Source of the DNA: Mycolicibacterium sp. J2
GTDB taxonomy: Bacteria > Actinomycetota > Actinomycetes > Mycobacteriales > Mycobacteriaceae
NCBI RefSeq assembly: GCF_026240945.1
Contig: NZ_JAPFPY010000031.1
Location: 1-56,795 of the forward strand
Direction of reading: 5' to 3'
DNA: 56,795 nucleotides
Below are positions 17,171 through 25,811 of the stretch, one piece after another. The notes below the pieces were generated by a model. That model did no database searches and was not told the DNA's origin. It worked only from the letters and a program-made list of their open reading frames with translations. A program made the position numbers and the translations under genes. How positions within the stretch are numbered: position 1 is the first letter of the stretch; every line of letters begins with the position of its first letter.

Positions 17171-17200
17171 TACTTTGTCCGGACATTCTTACTTACAATC
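17171..17200. promoter_or_regulatory. IolR-type operator between iolC and iolR
   Basis: The core TGTCCGGACA (17176-17185) is a perfect 10-bp palindrome within TTTGTCCGGACATT (17174-17187). On the minus strand TTGTAA and AAGTAT flank it with 17 bases between, so the box would sit exactly between the -35 and -10 of the iolC promoter. The same box could repress iolR on the plus strand. Confidence 0.65.
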
Positions 17201-17268
17201 ATTTTGCGGGTACTCTTGGCAATCACTTCCGGCAACCCCGGCCCGAACCCACGTCGATCGGAGTGAGA

Positions 17269-18006
17269 GTGACCCCGACATTGACTGTCGAGCTCGATCG
17301 GTCGAGTCCCATACCGCTGTACTTTCAGGTGGCTCAGGTTTTCGAGAAGGCCATCCTCACTGGGGAACTCAAACCCGGAGACCGTTTCGAGAACGAACTG
17401 GCACTGGCCAGCCGACTCAGTCTGTCACGACCGACCACCCGTCGAGCCATCCAGGAGTTGGTCGACAAGGGGCTGTTGGTGCGCAAGCGGGGCGTCGGCA
17501 CACAGGTGGTGCAGACCCCGGTGCACCGGCCTGTCGAGCTGACGAGTCTGTTCGACGATCTGGCGCGGGCCGGCCAAGAACCAGCCACCAAGGTGCTCGA
17601 CTATGTGGTCGGCCCGGCGTCTTCGGAGATCGCCGCTCATCTCAACCTCGAGCCGGGCGCCGAGGTGGTGATGATGCGTCGGCTGCGGTCGTCCGGGGGG
17701 CAGCCGCTGGCGTTGATGACCAATCATCTCCCGTCGCCGTTGGCGCCTGACCGGGAAGAACTCGAACGAGTCGGGCTGTATCAATCCCTGCGCTCACGTG
17801 GGGTGCACATCCGGCTGGCCCGCCAGCGTATCGGCGCCAAGGCCGCCGATCGGGACGAGGCTCGGCTGCTTGCCGAGAAGGCCAAAGCGCCGTTGTTGGT
17901 CATGGAGCGCACCGCATTCGACGATTCGGGTCGCATCGTCGAGTACGGCAGCCACGCCTACCGGGCGTCGCGGTACTACTTCGACACCACCCTGGTGGAT
18001 CGGTAA
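17269..18006 (+). CDS. iolR: GntR-family regulator of inositol genes
   Basis: A 245-residue regulator with an N-terminal winged helix (about residues 12-78; GDRFENELALASRLSLSRPTTRRAIQEL) and a C-terminal UTRA ligand-binding domain (about 95-240), the HutC subgroup. The GTG at 17269 is preferred because GGAG lies 5 bases upstream and the family core begins right after. Three copies of TTTGTyNNGACATT, at its own promoter, at the ABC transporter and at the 2878 dehydrogenase, are its likely operators. The ligand is probably an inositol-pathway intermediate. Confidence 0.85.
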   Translation: MTPTLTVELDRSSPIPLYFQVAQVFEKAILTGELKPGDRFENELALASRLSLSRPTTRRAIQELVDKGLLVRKRGVGTQVVQTPVHRPVELTSLFDDLARAGQEPATKVLDYVVGPASSEIAAHLNLEPGAEVVMMRRLRSSGGQPLALMTNHLPSPLAPDREELERVGLYQSLRSRGVHIRLARQRIGAKAADRDEARLLAEKAKAPLLVMERTAFDDSGRIVEYGSHAYRASRYYFDTTLVDR

Positions 18007-18102
18007 CGCTTCGGCGACAAGGGATTTGGCATGCCTCGCGGTTGGGATGGGTGTCGCTCACGATGCTTGCAGCCGCGGTTCTGGCATTTGATATGCAGTC
18101 CT

Positions 18103-18146
18103 AATGTCAGAACAAAGTCTTGACTTTCGGATGTGAGCGGTATTAC
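18103..18146 (+). promoter_or_regulatory. IolR-type operator and promoter of the ABC transporter
   Basis: The minus strand reads TTTGTTCTGACATT over 18103-18116 (core TGTCAGAACA on the plus strand at 18105-18114). TTGACT at 18120-18125 and TATTAC at 18141-18146 are plausible -35 and -10 boxes, with a short 15-base spacer. The operator would sit just upstream of the -35. Confidence 0.6.
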
Positions 18147-18228
18147 ATCATGACCGAGGCCGTGTCGCTTGCCACTGGAGTCCAGGTGGGGCGAGTGCCC
18201 GCGGTGAGGTCGATAGCAAGGAGAAACG

Positions 18229-19218
18229 ATGAGGTTCAGTCGGCTGATGGCGGTGGCCGGGGCGAGCGTGCTCGTGTTGGGTGCCGGCGCGTGTTCCAGC
18301 ACCGGCGGCAAGCCCGACAGCAACGGCGGCGGCGGGATGGGGGCCGGATCGGCCGACACTCCCCGGGCGACCATCGCGATGATCACGCACGAGGTGCCCG
18401 GCGACTCGTTCTGGGACCTGATCCGCAAGGGCGCCGAGACGGCGGCCAAGAAGGACAACATCGAACTGCGCTACTCCAATGATCCGGAAGCCCCGAACCA
18501 GGCCAATTTGGTGCAGACCGCTGTCGACAGCGGCGTGCAGGGCATCGCGGTAACCCTCGCCAAGCCGGACGCCATGAAGGCTGCCATCGAGGCCGCGACG
18601 GCCAAGGGCATCCCGGTGGTGGCCTTCAACGCCGGCGCCGACGCGTGGGAGTCGATGGGCGTCAAGGAATTCTTCGGACAGGACGAGTACATCGCCGGCC
18701 AGGGCGCGGGGAAGCGGCTTGCCGCCGAGGGCGCCAAGAAGGCGATCTGCGTCATCCAGGAGCAGGGCCACGTCGGACTCGAATCCCGCTGCGCCGGGGT
18801 GAAGAACACCTTCCCGGCCACCGAGGTTCTCAACGTCAACGGCAAGGACATGCCGTCGGTCGAATCGACCATCACGGCGAAGCTGCAGCAGGATCCCGGC
18901 ATCGACTACATCGTCACCCTCGGCGCTCCGTTCGCGATGACGGCCGTCCAGTCGGTGAAGAACGCGGGCAGCAAGGCCAAGGTCGGCACCTTCGACACCA
19001 ATGCCGCGCTGGTGAATGCCATCAAGGGCGGCGACGTCCAGTGGGCCGTCGACCAGCAGCCGTTCCTGCAGGGCTACCTGGCCGTCGACTCGCTGTGGCT
19101 TTACCTCAACAACGGCAATGTGCTCGGCGGTGGCCAGCCGACGCTGACCGGTCCGTCGTTCATCGACAAGACCAACATCGACGCGGTCGCCAAGTACGCC
19201 GAAGCGGGGACGCGATAA
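18229..19218 (+). CDS. Sugar/inositol ABC transporter substrate-binding lipoprotein
   Basis: A 329-residue periplasmic-binding protein of the ribose/xylose/inositol class. The signal peptide ends in the lipobox LGAGAC, so Cys22 is the lipidated residue. The mature part has two lobes with VQGIAVTLAKPDAM and IDYIVTLGAPFAM, typical of type I sugar binders. GCAAGGAGAAACG precedes the ATG. It is followed by a permease and an ATPase. The location next to iolR and the shared operator point to inositol as ligand. Confidence 0.9.
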   Translation: MRFSRLMAVAGASVLVLGAGACSSTGGKPDSNGGGGMGAGSADTPRATIAMITHEVPGDSFWDLIRKGAETAAKKDNIELRYSNDPEAPNQANLVQTAVDSGVQGIAVTLAKPDAMKAAIEAATAKGIPVVAFNAGADAWESMGVKEFFGQDEYIAGQGAGKRLAAEGAKKAICVIQEQGHVGLESRCAGVKNTFPATEVLNVNGKDMPSVESTITAKLQQDPGIDYIVTLGAPFAMTAVQSVKNAGSKAKVGTFDTNAALVNAIKGGDVQWAVDQQPFLQGYLAVDSLWLYLNNGNVLGGGQPTLTGPSFIDKTNIDAVAKYAEAGTR

Positions 19219-19220
19219 CG

Positions 19221-20279
19221 ATGACCACCCAGGCAGACCTCAATCTGGAGACCCACACCGTGGTCCGCGACGAACGGGTCAAGGAGCAGAACCGCTTGCA
19301 GCGCTTGCTGATCCGCCCCGAGATGGGGGCGTTCGTCGGCGCGGTCGGCATCTTCGTCCTCTTCCTCATCGTGGCCCCGCCGTTCCGCACCCCGGAAGCG
19401 CTGGCCACCGTGCTCTACGCCAGCTCGACCATCGGCATCATGGCCGTCGGTGTCGGCGTGCTGATGATCGGCGGCGAGTTCGACTTGTCCTCGGGCGTCG
19501 CGGTCACCACCACCTCGCTGGCCGCGTCCATGCTGTCCTACAACCTGCACCTGAATCTGTGGGTGGGAGCGGCACTCTCACTGGTCATCGCGCTCGCCGT
19601 CGGCTTCTTCAACGGCTACATGGTGATGCGGACCAAGATTCCGTCCTTCCTCATCACCCTCAGCTCGTTCTTCATGCTGACCGGTATCAACCTGGCGGTC
19701 ACCAAGCTGCTGTCCGGCCAGGTCGCCACCCCCAGCGTGTCCGACATGCAGGGCTTCGACTCCGGCAAGACGGTTTTCGCGTCGTCGTTCACCATTCTCG
19801 GGGTGTCGGTGCGGGTCACCGTGCTCTGGTGGATCCTGTTCACCGCCATCGCCACCTATGTGCTGTTCCGCACTCGGGTGGGCAACTGGATCTTCGCCGT
19901 CGGCGGTAACCAGGACAGCGCACGCGCGGTCGGTGTGCCGGTGACCAAGGTCAAGATCGGCCTGTTCATGGTCGTCAGCTTCTGCGCCTGGTTTGTCGGC
20001 ATGCACCTGCTGTTCGCCTTCAACACAGTGCAATCCGGGCAGGGCATCGGCAACGAGTTCTTCTACATCATCGCCGCGGTGGTCGGTGGCTGCCTGCTCA
20101 CCGGTGGGTACGGCACCGCCATCGGCACGCTGATCGGCGCGTTCATCTTCGGCATGACGAACCAGGGCATCGTGTATGCGGGCTGGAACCCGGACTGGTT
20201 CAAGTTCTTCCTGGGCGCCATGCTGTTGTTCGCGGTGATCGCCAACAACGTCGTCCGCAACTACGCAGCGAAGCGTTAG
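19221..20279 (+). CDS. Sugar ABC transporter permease
   Basis: A 352-residue membrane protein of the RbsC/XylH class with about ten hydrophobic helices. Family blocks: GIMAVGVGVLMIGGEFDLSSG near residue 72, PSFLITLSSFFMLTG, and AVGGNQDSARAVGVPV, the cytoplasmic loop that contacts the ATPase. The ATG at 19221 lies 2 bases after the binding-protein stop. It works with the flanking binding protein and ATPase, probably for inositol. Confidence 0.92.
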   Translation: MTTQADLNLETHTVVRDERVKEQNRLQRLLIRPEMGAFVGAVGIFVLFLIVAPPFRTPEALATVLYASSTIGIMAVGVGVLMIGGEFDLSSGVAVTTTSLAASMLSYNLHLNLWVGAALSLVIALAVGFFNGYMVMRTKIPSFLITLSSFFMLTGINLAVTKLLSGQVATPSVSDMQGFDSGKTVFASSFTILGVSVRVTVLWWILFTAIATYVLFRTRVGNWIFAVGGNQDSARAVGVPVTKVKIGLFMVVSFCAWFVGMHLLFAFNTVQSGQGIGNEFFYIIAAVVGGCLLTGGYGTAIGTLIGAFIFGMTNQGIVYAGWNPDWFKFFLGAMLLFAVIANNVVRNYAAKR

Positions 20280-20288
20280 GAGATCCTC

Positions 20289-21107
20289 GTGACTACAGCT
20301 GCCGAGACACCCATCGCCGAGACCCCGGCCGACGGCGGGGTGCCGCTGGTCGAACTCAAACACGTCGGCAAGAGCTACGGAAACATCATCGCGCTCAAGG
20401 ACATCAACCTGCGGGTGGGTGCCGGTCAGGTGACCGGTGTCCTCGGGGACAACGGTGCGGGCAAGTCCACGCTGATCAAGATCATCGCGGGGCTGCACAA
20501 GCCGAGCGAAGGTGAACTGCTCATCAACGGCAAGCCCACCACGTTCGAATCGCCCAAGGATTCGTTGAACGCCGGCATCGCGACCGTGTATCAGGATCTG
20601 GCGGTGGTTGCCCTGATGCCGGTGTGGCGCAACTTCTTTCTGGGCAACGAATTGCGCAAGAAGGGCATCCTCAAGTCGCTGGACATCTCCGCGATGCGGG
20701 CGACGACCATCTCCGAGTTGCACAAGATGGGCATCGACCTGCCCGATGTGGACGCCCCGATCGGTTCACTGTCGGGTGGCCAACGGCAGTGTGTGGCCAT
20801 CGCGCGCGCCATCTTCTTCGGAGCTCGGGTGCTGATCCTCGACGAGCCGACCGCGGCGTTGGGTGTCAAGCAATCGGGCATGGTGCTGCGCTACATCACC
20901 GCGGCCAAGGAGCAGGGTTTCGGGGTCATCTTCATCACCCACAACCCGCACTACGCGCACATGGTGGGCGATCATTTCGTGTTGCTCAACCGTGGTAGGC
21001 AGAAGCTGGACTGCACCTACGACGAGATCACACTGGAGCATCTCACCCAGGAGATGGCCGGCGGTAACGAGCTGGAAGCGCTCAGCCACGAACTGGGCCG
21101 CCGCTGA
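20289..21107 (+). CDS. Sugar ABC transporter ATP-binding protein
   Basis: A 272-residue single-cassette ATPase. Walker A GDNGAGKST begins at residue 53, the signature is SLSGGQRQ, Walker B is VLILDEPT and the switch His is in FITHN. Most ribose-type ATPases have two fused cassettes; this is the single FrcA-like form, so two copies would serve one transporter. GTG start 9 bases after the permease with GGAG upstream. Last gene of the transporter operon. Confidence 0.93.
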   Translation: MTTAAETPIAETPADGGVPLVELKHVGKSYGNIIALKDINLRVGAGQVTGVLGDNGAGKSTLIKIIAGLHKPSEGELLINGKPTTFESPKDSLNAGIATVYQDLAVVALMPVWRNFFLGNELRKKGILKSLDISAMRATTISELHKMGIDLPDVDAPIGSLSGGQRQCVAIARAIFFGARVLILDEPTAALGVKQSGMVLRYITAAKEQGFGVIFITHNPHYAHMVGDHFVLLNRGRQKLDCTYDEITLEHLTQEMAGGNELEALSHELGRR

Positions 21108-21127
21108 CACCCAGCGGCTCGCCGAGG

Positions 21128-21174
21128 CTACGCTTTCTGGCCGGAATCACCGGGTTTGCGGTCAGAAAGCGTAG
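21128..21174. terminator. Bidirectional terminator between convergent genes
   Basis: CTACGCTTTCTG (21128-21139) and CAGAAAGCGTAG (21163-21174) form a perfect 12-bp stem with a 23-base loop. The right arm covers the last codons and stop of the AraC gene. Neither side has a strong U-run, yet the position between converging genes fits termination in both directions. Confidence 0.6.
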
Positions 21175-22124
21175 TTTCGGCGTTCCGGCATCTCGTCGCG
21201 GAGCCGGACTGCGTCCTGGCCCGGCGGCACGCCGAACAGTCGGCGGTACTCGCGGTTGAACTGCGAGGGGCTGTCGTAACCCACCCGGTGGCCCACACCG
21301 GCTATATCGCCGGGCCGGGTGACGAGCAGCGATCGGGCCTGCTGTAGCCGGATCCGTTTCTGGAACTGCAACGGGCTCATGGCCGTGACGGCGCGGAAGT
21401 GGCGGTGGAACGCCGACGCGCTCATGCCCGACAGCCGAGCAAGATCGTCGATACGCACCGGCTCGGCGTAGTTGTCCCGCATCCAGACGATCGCCTTGCT
21501 GACGTGGGTGAGCGTGCTGTCGGCGACACCGATCTGCCGGGCGATCGGGCCTTGAGGACCCGTGAGCAGCCGCCAGAGGATCTCCTGTTCGAGGAGCGGC
21601 GCCAGCACGGCGGCGTCGGCGGGGGTATCCAGCAACCCGACAAGTCGGGTGACCGCATCCAACAGGCCGGGATCGGCGTCGCCGGTGCCGAGTGCCGGGA
21701 CGTCCGCCGAGCCCCGCGTGCGCGGCCGCGGCGGCGGCGCGTGTGACAACGGTGCGTGTAACAACAATGCCGACAACACCTCTGGGCGCAACACCAGTCC
21801 CATCGCCAATGCGGGATGGTCGCAGCGGGTATCCAGATAGTGGCCGGTGACCGGCAAGCTCGCCGCCACCACCAGGCATTGTCCGGCGCGGTATTCGAAC
21901 ATCTCGTCCCCGAGCAGCAGTCGTTTGCCGCCCTGGGCCATCACCACGAGCAGCGGATCGGTCAGCGAGTAATCGGGGCCGTCGGCTCCGCCGACCTTCG
22001 ACAGCAGCAGGCCGTCGATCCGCGTGTGCAGGTCGGGCCGCGCGTGGATGTCGATCAGCCGTCTGAGTTCGGACAGGGAATCCGTTGCCGAGCGCATGCC
22101 GACAGCGAACCACATCGATGACAT
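21162..22124 (-). CDS. AraC-family transcriptional regulator
   Basis: About 320 residues. The N-terminal part is an AraC-type cupin-like ligand domain (DGLLLSKVGGADGPDYSLTDPLLVVMAQGGKRLLLGDE); the C-terminal part has two helix-turn-helix motifs (IDDLARLSGMSASAFHRHFRAVTAMSPLQFQKRIRL and IAGVGHRVGYDSPSQFNREYRRLFG). ATG 22124 is chosen; ATG 22097 or TTG 22154 are possible, and none has a clear ribosome site. It is divergent from the aldo/keto reductase at 22239 and probably controls it. Confidence 0.85.
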   Translation of the reverse strand: MSSMWFAVGMRSATDSLSELRRLIDIHARPDLHTRIDGLLLSKVGGADGPDYSLTDPLLVVMAQGGKRLLLGDEMFEYRAGQCLVVAASLPVTGHYLDTRCDHPALAMGLVLRPEVLSALLLHAPLSHAPPPRPRTRGSADVPALGTGDADPGLLDAVTRLVGLLDTPADAAVLAPLLEQEILWRLLTGPQGPIARQIGVADSTLTHVSKAIVWMRDNYAEPVRIDDLARLSGMSASAFHRHFRAVTAMSPLQFQKRIRLQQARSLLVTRPGDIAGVGHRVGYDSPSQFNREYRRLFGVPPGQDAVRLRDEMPERRNYAF

Positions 22125-22238
22125 GATCCGCGCTATATAGGCAGGATTGTGCAATGACCAAAGCCGATCGGTCTACCCGATATCCACTCCTCGCGATGGA
22201 ATGGAGAAGTCCAATTCCCTTATCAAAGGAGCATTTCG

Positions 22239-23321
22239 ATGTCCCTCGACCACTACGTCACCCTTGGCCGGTCCGGTCTGCGCGTGAGCCCGTTCGCGCT
22301 GGGAGCGATGACCTTCGGAGAGGATCCCGGCGCTGCCGGAACCAGCGTCGAGGAGTCCGAGCAGATCCTTTCGGCGTATCTGGACCGCGGCGGCAACTTC
22401 ATCGATACGGCGAATTTCTACACCAACGGGCATTCCGAGAAGATCCTCGGAGACTTCTTCGCCCGCAGCCCCGGTCGCCGGCAACGGGTGGTGCTGGCCT
22501 CCAAGTTCTTCGCCAATCTGTACCCGGGGGACCCCAACGGCGGCGGCGCGGGTCGCTCGGCGATCATCGCGCAGTTGCACGAAACCCTGCGCCGGCTCCA
22601 GACGGACTACCTCGACGTCTATTGGTTGCACAACTGGGATCGGCACACGCCCATCGAGGAGACCATGCGCACCCTCGACGACCTGGTGCGTGCCGGGACG
22701 ATCCGTTACATCGGTTTCTCGAACACGCCGGCCTGGGTCACCGCACAGGCTCAGACCATGGCGGTGCTGCGGGGGTGGACCCCGTTGATCGCGCTGCAGG
22801 TGGAGTACTCCCTGCTGGCCCGCACCGTGGAGGGGGAACTGGCACCGCTGGCGGCGGATCAGGGTATGGCGCTGGTGCCGTGGAGCCCGCTGAAGAACGG
22901 CTTCCTCTCGGGTAAGTACCGGCGGGGAGGTGAGGTATCCGACTCGGCCCGCACGGCCTACGTCGGCGGCCCGAGTGACGACGAGTTCACCGTCATCGAG
23001 ACGGTCGACGCCATCGCGGCAGAGCTCGAAAGCAATTCTGCAGCAGTGTCATTGGCCTGGCTGCGCGCTCGACAGGGCACCGTCGTGCCGATCATCGGGG
23101 CTCGTCGGCTGGCGCATTTGGAGGCCAACCTGGCTGGTGTGGACGTTGTGCTCACACCGGAACAATGCGACCGTCTGGATCGGGTGTCCGCACCAGCGTT
23201 GAACTATCCGGCAGATCTGAACGGGACGATGCGGGCCACCCTGCAATTCGCCGGCACCACCGTCGATGGGCAGCCGTCCGGGGTCTATCCGCCGCTGCTG
23301 GCCAGTGCGGTGCGGTACTGA
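22239..23321 (+). CDS. Aldo/keto reductase
   Basis: A 360-residue NADPH-dependent oxidoreductase of the YajO/general-stress subgroup. Catalytic residues are in FIDTANFYTNGHSEKILG (Asp, Tyr), VLASKFF (Lys) and YWLHNWD (His); the cofactor region is VPIIGARRLAHLEANL. AAAGGAG stands 8 bases before the ATG. It is divergent from an AraC regulator, a common arrangement for a reductase induced by its substrate. The substrate is unknown. Confidence 0.9.
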   Translation: MSLDHYVTLGRSGLRVSPFALGAMTFGEDPGAAGTSVEESEQILSAYLDRGGNFIDTANFYTNGHSEKILGDFFARSPGRRQRVVLASKFFANLYPGDPNGGGAGRSAIIAQLHETLRRLQTDYLDVYWLHNWDRHTPIEETMRTLDDLVRAGTIRYIGFSNTPAWVTAQAQTMAVLRGWTPLIALQVEYSLLARTVEGELAPLAADQGMALVPWSPLKNGFLSGKYRRGGEVSDSARTAYVGGPSDDEFTVIETVDAIAAELESNSAAVSLAWLRARQGTVVPIIGARRLAHLEANLAGVDVVLTPEQCDRLDRVSAPALNYPADLNGTMRATLQFAGTTVDGQPSGVYPPLLASAVRY

Positions 23322-23330
23322 GTGGCCGGT

Positions 23331-23861
23331 TCAGAGGTCGAAGATCAGCAGGGAGCTGGATGCCGTCGCGACGACCGCGCCGGCGGCATCGGTGACAACA
23401 CCCTCGGCGAAGCTGACGCGAGCGCCCGCCTTGACCAGGGTGCCGGTCGCCGTCAACTCGCCGATACCGGTGCGAACCGCCTTGAGGTAGTTCACCTTGA
23501 TCTCGATCGAGGTGTAGCCCTTGCCCTGGGGCAGCGCGCTGTGCGCGGCGCATCCGGTCACCGAATCGAGCAGGGTGCACACCAGTCCGCCGTGCACCGA
23601 GCCGATCGGGTTGTAGGCGGACTCGTCCGGTACGCAGGTGAACACCACGCGTCCCGGTTCCACGGAGCGCATGGTGAACTCCATCAATCCCGAGATCGGT
23701 GGCGGCGGCAAGGTGCCGTCGACCACTGCGTTCAGGTAGTCGACCCCGGCCATCGCCAGGCCGGTCGCGGTGGTCGGTGCGGGATCGTGCCAGCTGACGG
23801 TCTTGGTTCGTTTCTTGCCCCAGCCATCGGGACTGTGGGCGGGGGTGGGCTCGGCGGACAT
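23331..23861 (-). CDS. PaaI-type hotdog thioesterase
   Basis: A 176-residue cytoplasmic thioesterase. The hotdog core has NPIGSVHGGLVCTLLDSVTGCAAHS (the HGG helix), followed by YTSIEIKVNYLKAVR and GRVVFTC. The ATG at 23861 has AGGA 5 bases upstream. It converges with the aldo/keto reductase, 9 bases apart. It probably hydrolyses an acyl- or aryl-CoA; the substrate cannot be told. Confidence 0.85.
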   Translation of the reverse strand: MSAEPTPAHSPDGWGKKRTKTVSWHDPAPTTATGLAMAGVDYLNAVVDGTLPPPPISGLMEFTMRSVEPGRVVFTCVPDESAYNPIGSVHGGLVCTLLDSVTGCAAHSALPQGKGYTSIEIKVNYLKAVRTGIGELTATGTLVKAGARVSFAEGVVTDAAGAVVATASSSLLIFDL

Positions 23862-23958
23862 CGGTTCCTCCACGGACTCTCCTGGGTTTAGTGAACTATA
23901 CCCATAAAGCATATGGCGGTCTGATGTGCACACCACGCATCGGTGCCGACCGCGACGC

Positions 23959-24942
23959 CTAACGCAGCGCCAACCCCGCCGCCCGGTACACCGCGTCGAC
24001 CAGCGCCATATTGGCCACCGCGTCACCGGTGCCGAACGGCAAGGGCCTGCCGTGCTCGACATGCGCGACGAACGCCTCCAGCTGGTAGCTGTAGCTGGGG
24101 CGGGTGCCCAGATGCTGCACGGTGGCGCCGGCGGCCGTCGTCACCGTGAGCCGGTCGTCGTCGGCGGGATGGATGAAGTCGTGCACGAATGCGTCACCCT
24201 CGGTACCCGTGATGCGCAGCGTGAACGAATAATCCTCCGCCACCATCGAATTGGTCGAAAAACCACGGGCCCCACCCGGGAACGCGAACTCGGCATCGCA
24301 ACGGGCGTCCACGCCGGGGGAGCGTTGCTCGGCGTGCGCCCGCACCACCGACGGTGCGCCCGCCACGCCGGGTACGTCGAGGCGGCCGAGCGTCCGCATG
24401 ATGTGCACGGCGTAGCAGCCCAAATCCATGACCGCGCCACCGGCGAGCTCCAGGGACCACCGCGGGTCGTTCGGGCCGGGTGCCGGCATCGCCATCCGAA
24501 CCTCCACCGAGTGGATCTCACCGAATGTGCCGTCGGCGGCCAGACCGAACGCGGTCTGTGTCACCGGATGAAAGGCGTAGTGGAAACCCTCCAGCACGGG
24601 AACGCCAGTGGCTTGTGCCGCGTCGGCGACGCGCCGTGCCTCGGCCTCATTACGTGCGAACGGCTTTTCGCTGAGTACCGGCTTGCCTGCCGCGATGGCG
24701 GCCAGGTTCCATCGCGCGTGCAGCCCGTTGGCCAGCGGGTTGTAGATCATGTCGACGTGTGCGTCGTCGATCACGTCCTGGTACGAGTCGAGAACCCGTT
24801 CCACGCCGTATTTGCCGGCGAAGGCCTCGGCGCGACCGCGGTCCCGGGCCGCCACGGCCACCAGCTGGTGACCGAGTTCGGCCGCGGGCCCGACGATCGC
24901 CAGCTCGGCGATCCGGGATGCACCCAGAACGCCGATCCTCAC
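23959..24942 (-). CDS. Gfo/Idh/MocA-family oxidoreductase
   Basis: A 327-residue NAD(P)-dependent sugar or cyclitol dehydrogenase. N-terminal GVLGASRIAELAIVGPA and the signature SEKPFARN; in the C-terminal domain GGAVMDLGCYAVHIMRTLG, where GCY is the variant seen in glucose-fructose oxidoreductase-like and dihydrodiol dehydrogenase-like members. Last gene of a tight operon; its start overlaps the stop of the dehydratase-like gene as ATGA. It differs clearly from the IolG-like neighbour, so it probably acts on a different carbon or substrate. Confidence 0.85.
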   Translation of the reverse strand: MRIGVLGASRIAELAIVGPAAELGHQLVAVAARDRGRAEAFAGKYGVERVLDSYQDVIDDAHVDMIYNPLANGLHARWNLAAIAAGKPVLSEKPFARNEAEARRVADAAQATGVPVLEGFHYAFHPVTQTAFGLAADGTFGEIHSVEVRMAMPAPGPNDPRWSLELAGGAVMDLGCYAVHIMRTLGRLDVPGVAGAPSVVRAHAEQRSPGVDARCDAEFAFPGGARGFSTNSMVAEDYSFTLRITGTEGDAFVHDFIHPADDDRLTVTTAAGATVQHLGTRPSYSYQLEAFVAHVEHGRPLPFGTGDAVANMALVDAVYRAAGLALR

Positions 24943-25811
24943 GCGGTGACGCTGTTCAGGAACGCGACACTGGCCCGCACGTCGGCGACCGGTCCGTCAC
25001 CGGCGGGCGCGCCGTCCAGGATGGTGTCCTGCTCCATCACGAACCAGCCATCGAAACCGTTGTCCCGCAACACCGAAACGATGCCCGCAATATCGACGTC
25101 CCCGGTGCCCAAGGGTGTGTACATGCCCGCCTTGACGGCTTCGGTGTAGCTGAGCTCGCCGGACTGCACCTTGGTGGCCAGTGCCGCGTCGACATCCTTG
25201 AGATGCGTGTGTGCGATCCGGCCTGGCACGGCCTTGGCCAGTTCCAGCGGGTCGGTGCCGCCGATCAGCAGATGCCCGGTGTCCAGGCACAGGGGGATCG
25301 TCGAGCCCGCCAGCACGCGGTCGACGTCCGCGCGCGTCTCGACCATCGTGCCCACGTGCGGGTGCAACACCGCGAGCAACCCACGCGCCGAGACGATTCC
25401 GGCCAGCCGGTCGAGATTGGACAACAGCAACGACCACTGTGCGTCGTCCAGTACCGGCCGTGAGTCGTAGCCGTCGGATCCGGTGGCCGCGGCCAACACC
25501 ACCACCCCGGCACCGGCGGCGACCAGTGAATCCAGCGGGCCGGCAAGGTCTTCGGCAGGATCGTGATCGGCATCGTGCAGGACGACCGGGACGAATCCGC
25601 CGACACAGGCCAGCCCGTGCCGAGTCAGCACTGACTGGAGTTCGGCGGTGTCGGTCGGCAGGAAACCCTCCGGTCCGAGTTCGGTGGCGGTCAACCCGGT
25701 GTCGCGCATCTCGGTCAGCACGCGCTCGGCGTCGAGTTGATACCCCCATCCGGGTACCTCACACACGCCCCAAGAGATCGGCGCCCCAGCGATTTTCATT
25801 GCGGTGCTCAT
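24939..25811 (-). CDS. IolE-like inosose dehydratase (sugar isomerase/epimerase fold)
   Basis: A 290-residue TIM-barrel protein of the xylose-isomerase-like family. It opens with IAGAPISWGVCEVPGWGYQL, typical of inosose dehydratase IolE, followed by TATELGPEGFLP, LLAVLHPHVGTMVET, IPLCLDTGHLLIGG and IAHTHLKDVD with the metal ligands. IolE converts 2-keto-inositol to the dione used by IolD, whose gene lies in the other cluster at 12373. Overlaps both neighbours by 4 bases. Being the only IolE-like gene in the window, it probably serves both clusters. Confidence 0.85.
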   Translation of the reverse strand: MSTAMKIAGAPISWGVCEVPGWGYQLDAERVLTEMRDTGLTATELGPEGFLPTDTAELQSVLTRHGLACVGGFVPVVLHDADHDPAEDLAGPLDSLVAAGAGVVVLAAATGSDGYDSRPVLDDAQWSLLLSNLDRLAGIVSARGLLAVLHPHVGTMVETRADVDRVLAGSTIPLCLDTGHLLIGGTDPLELAKAVPGRIAHTHLKDVDAALATKVQSGELSYTEAVKAGMYTPLGTGDVDIAGIVSVLRDNGFDGWFVMEQDTILDGAPAGDGPVADVRASVAFLNSVTA

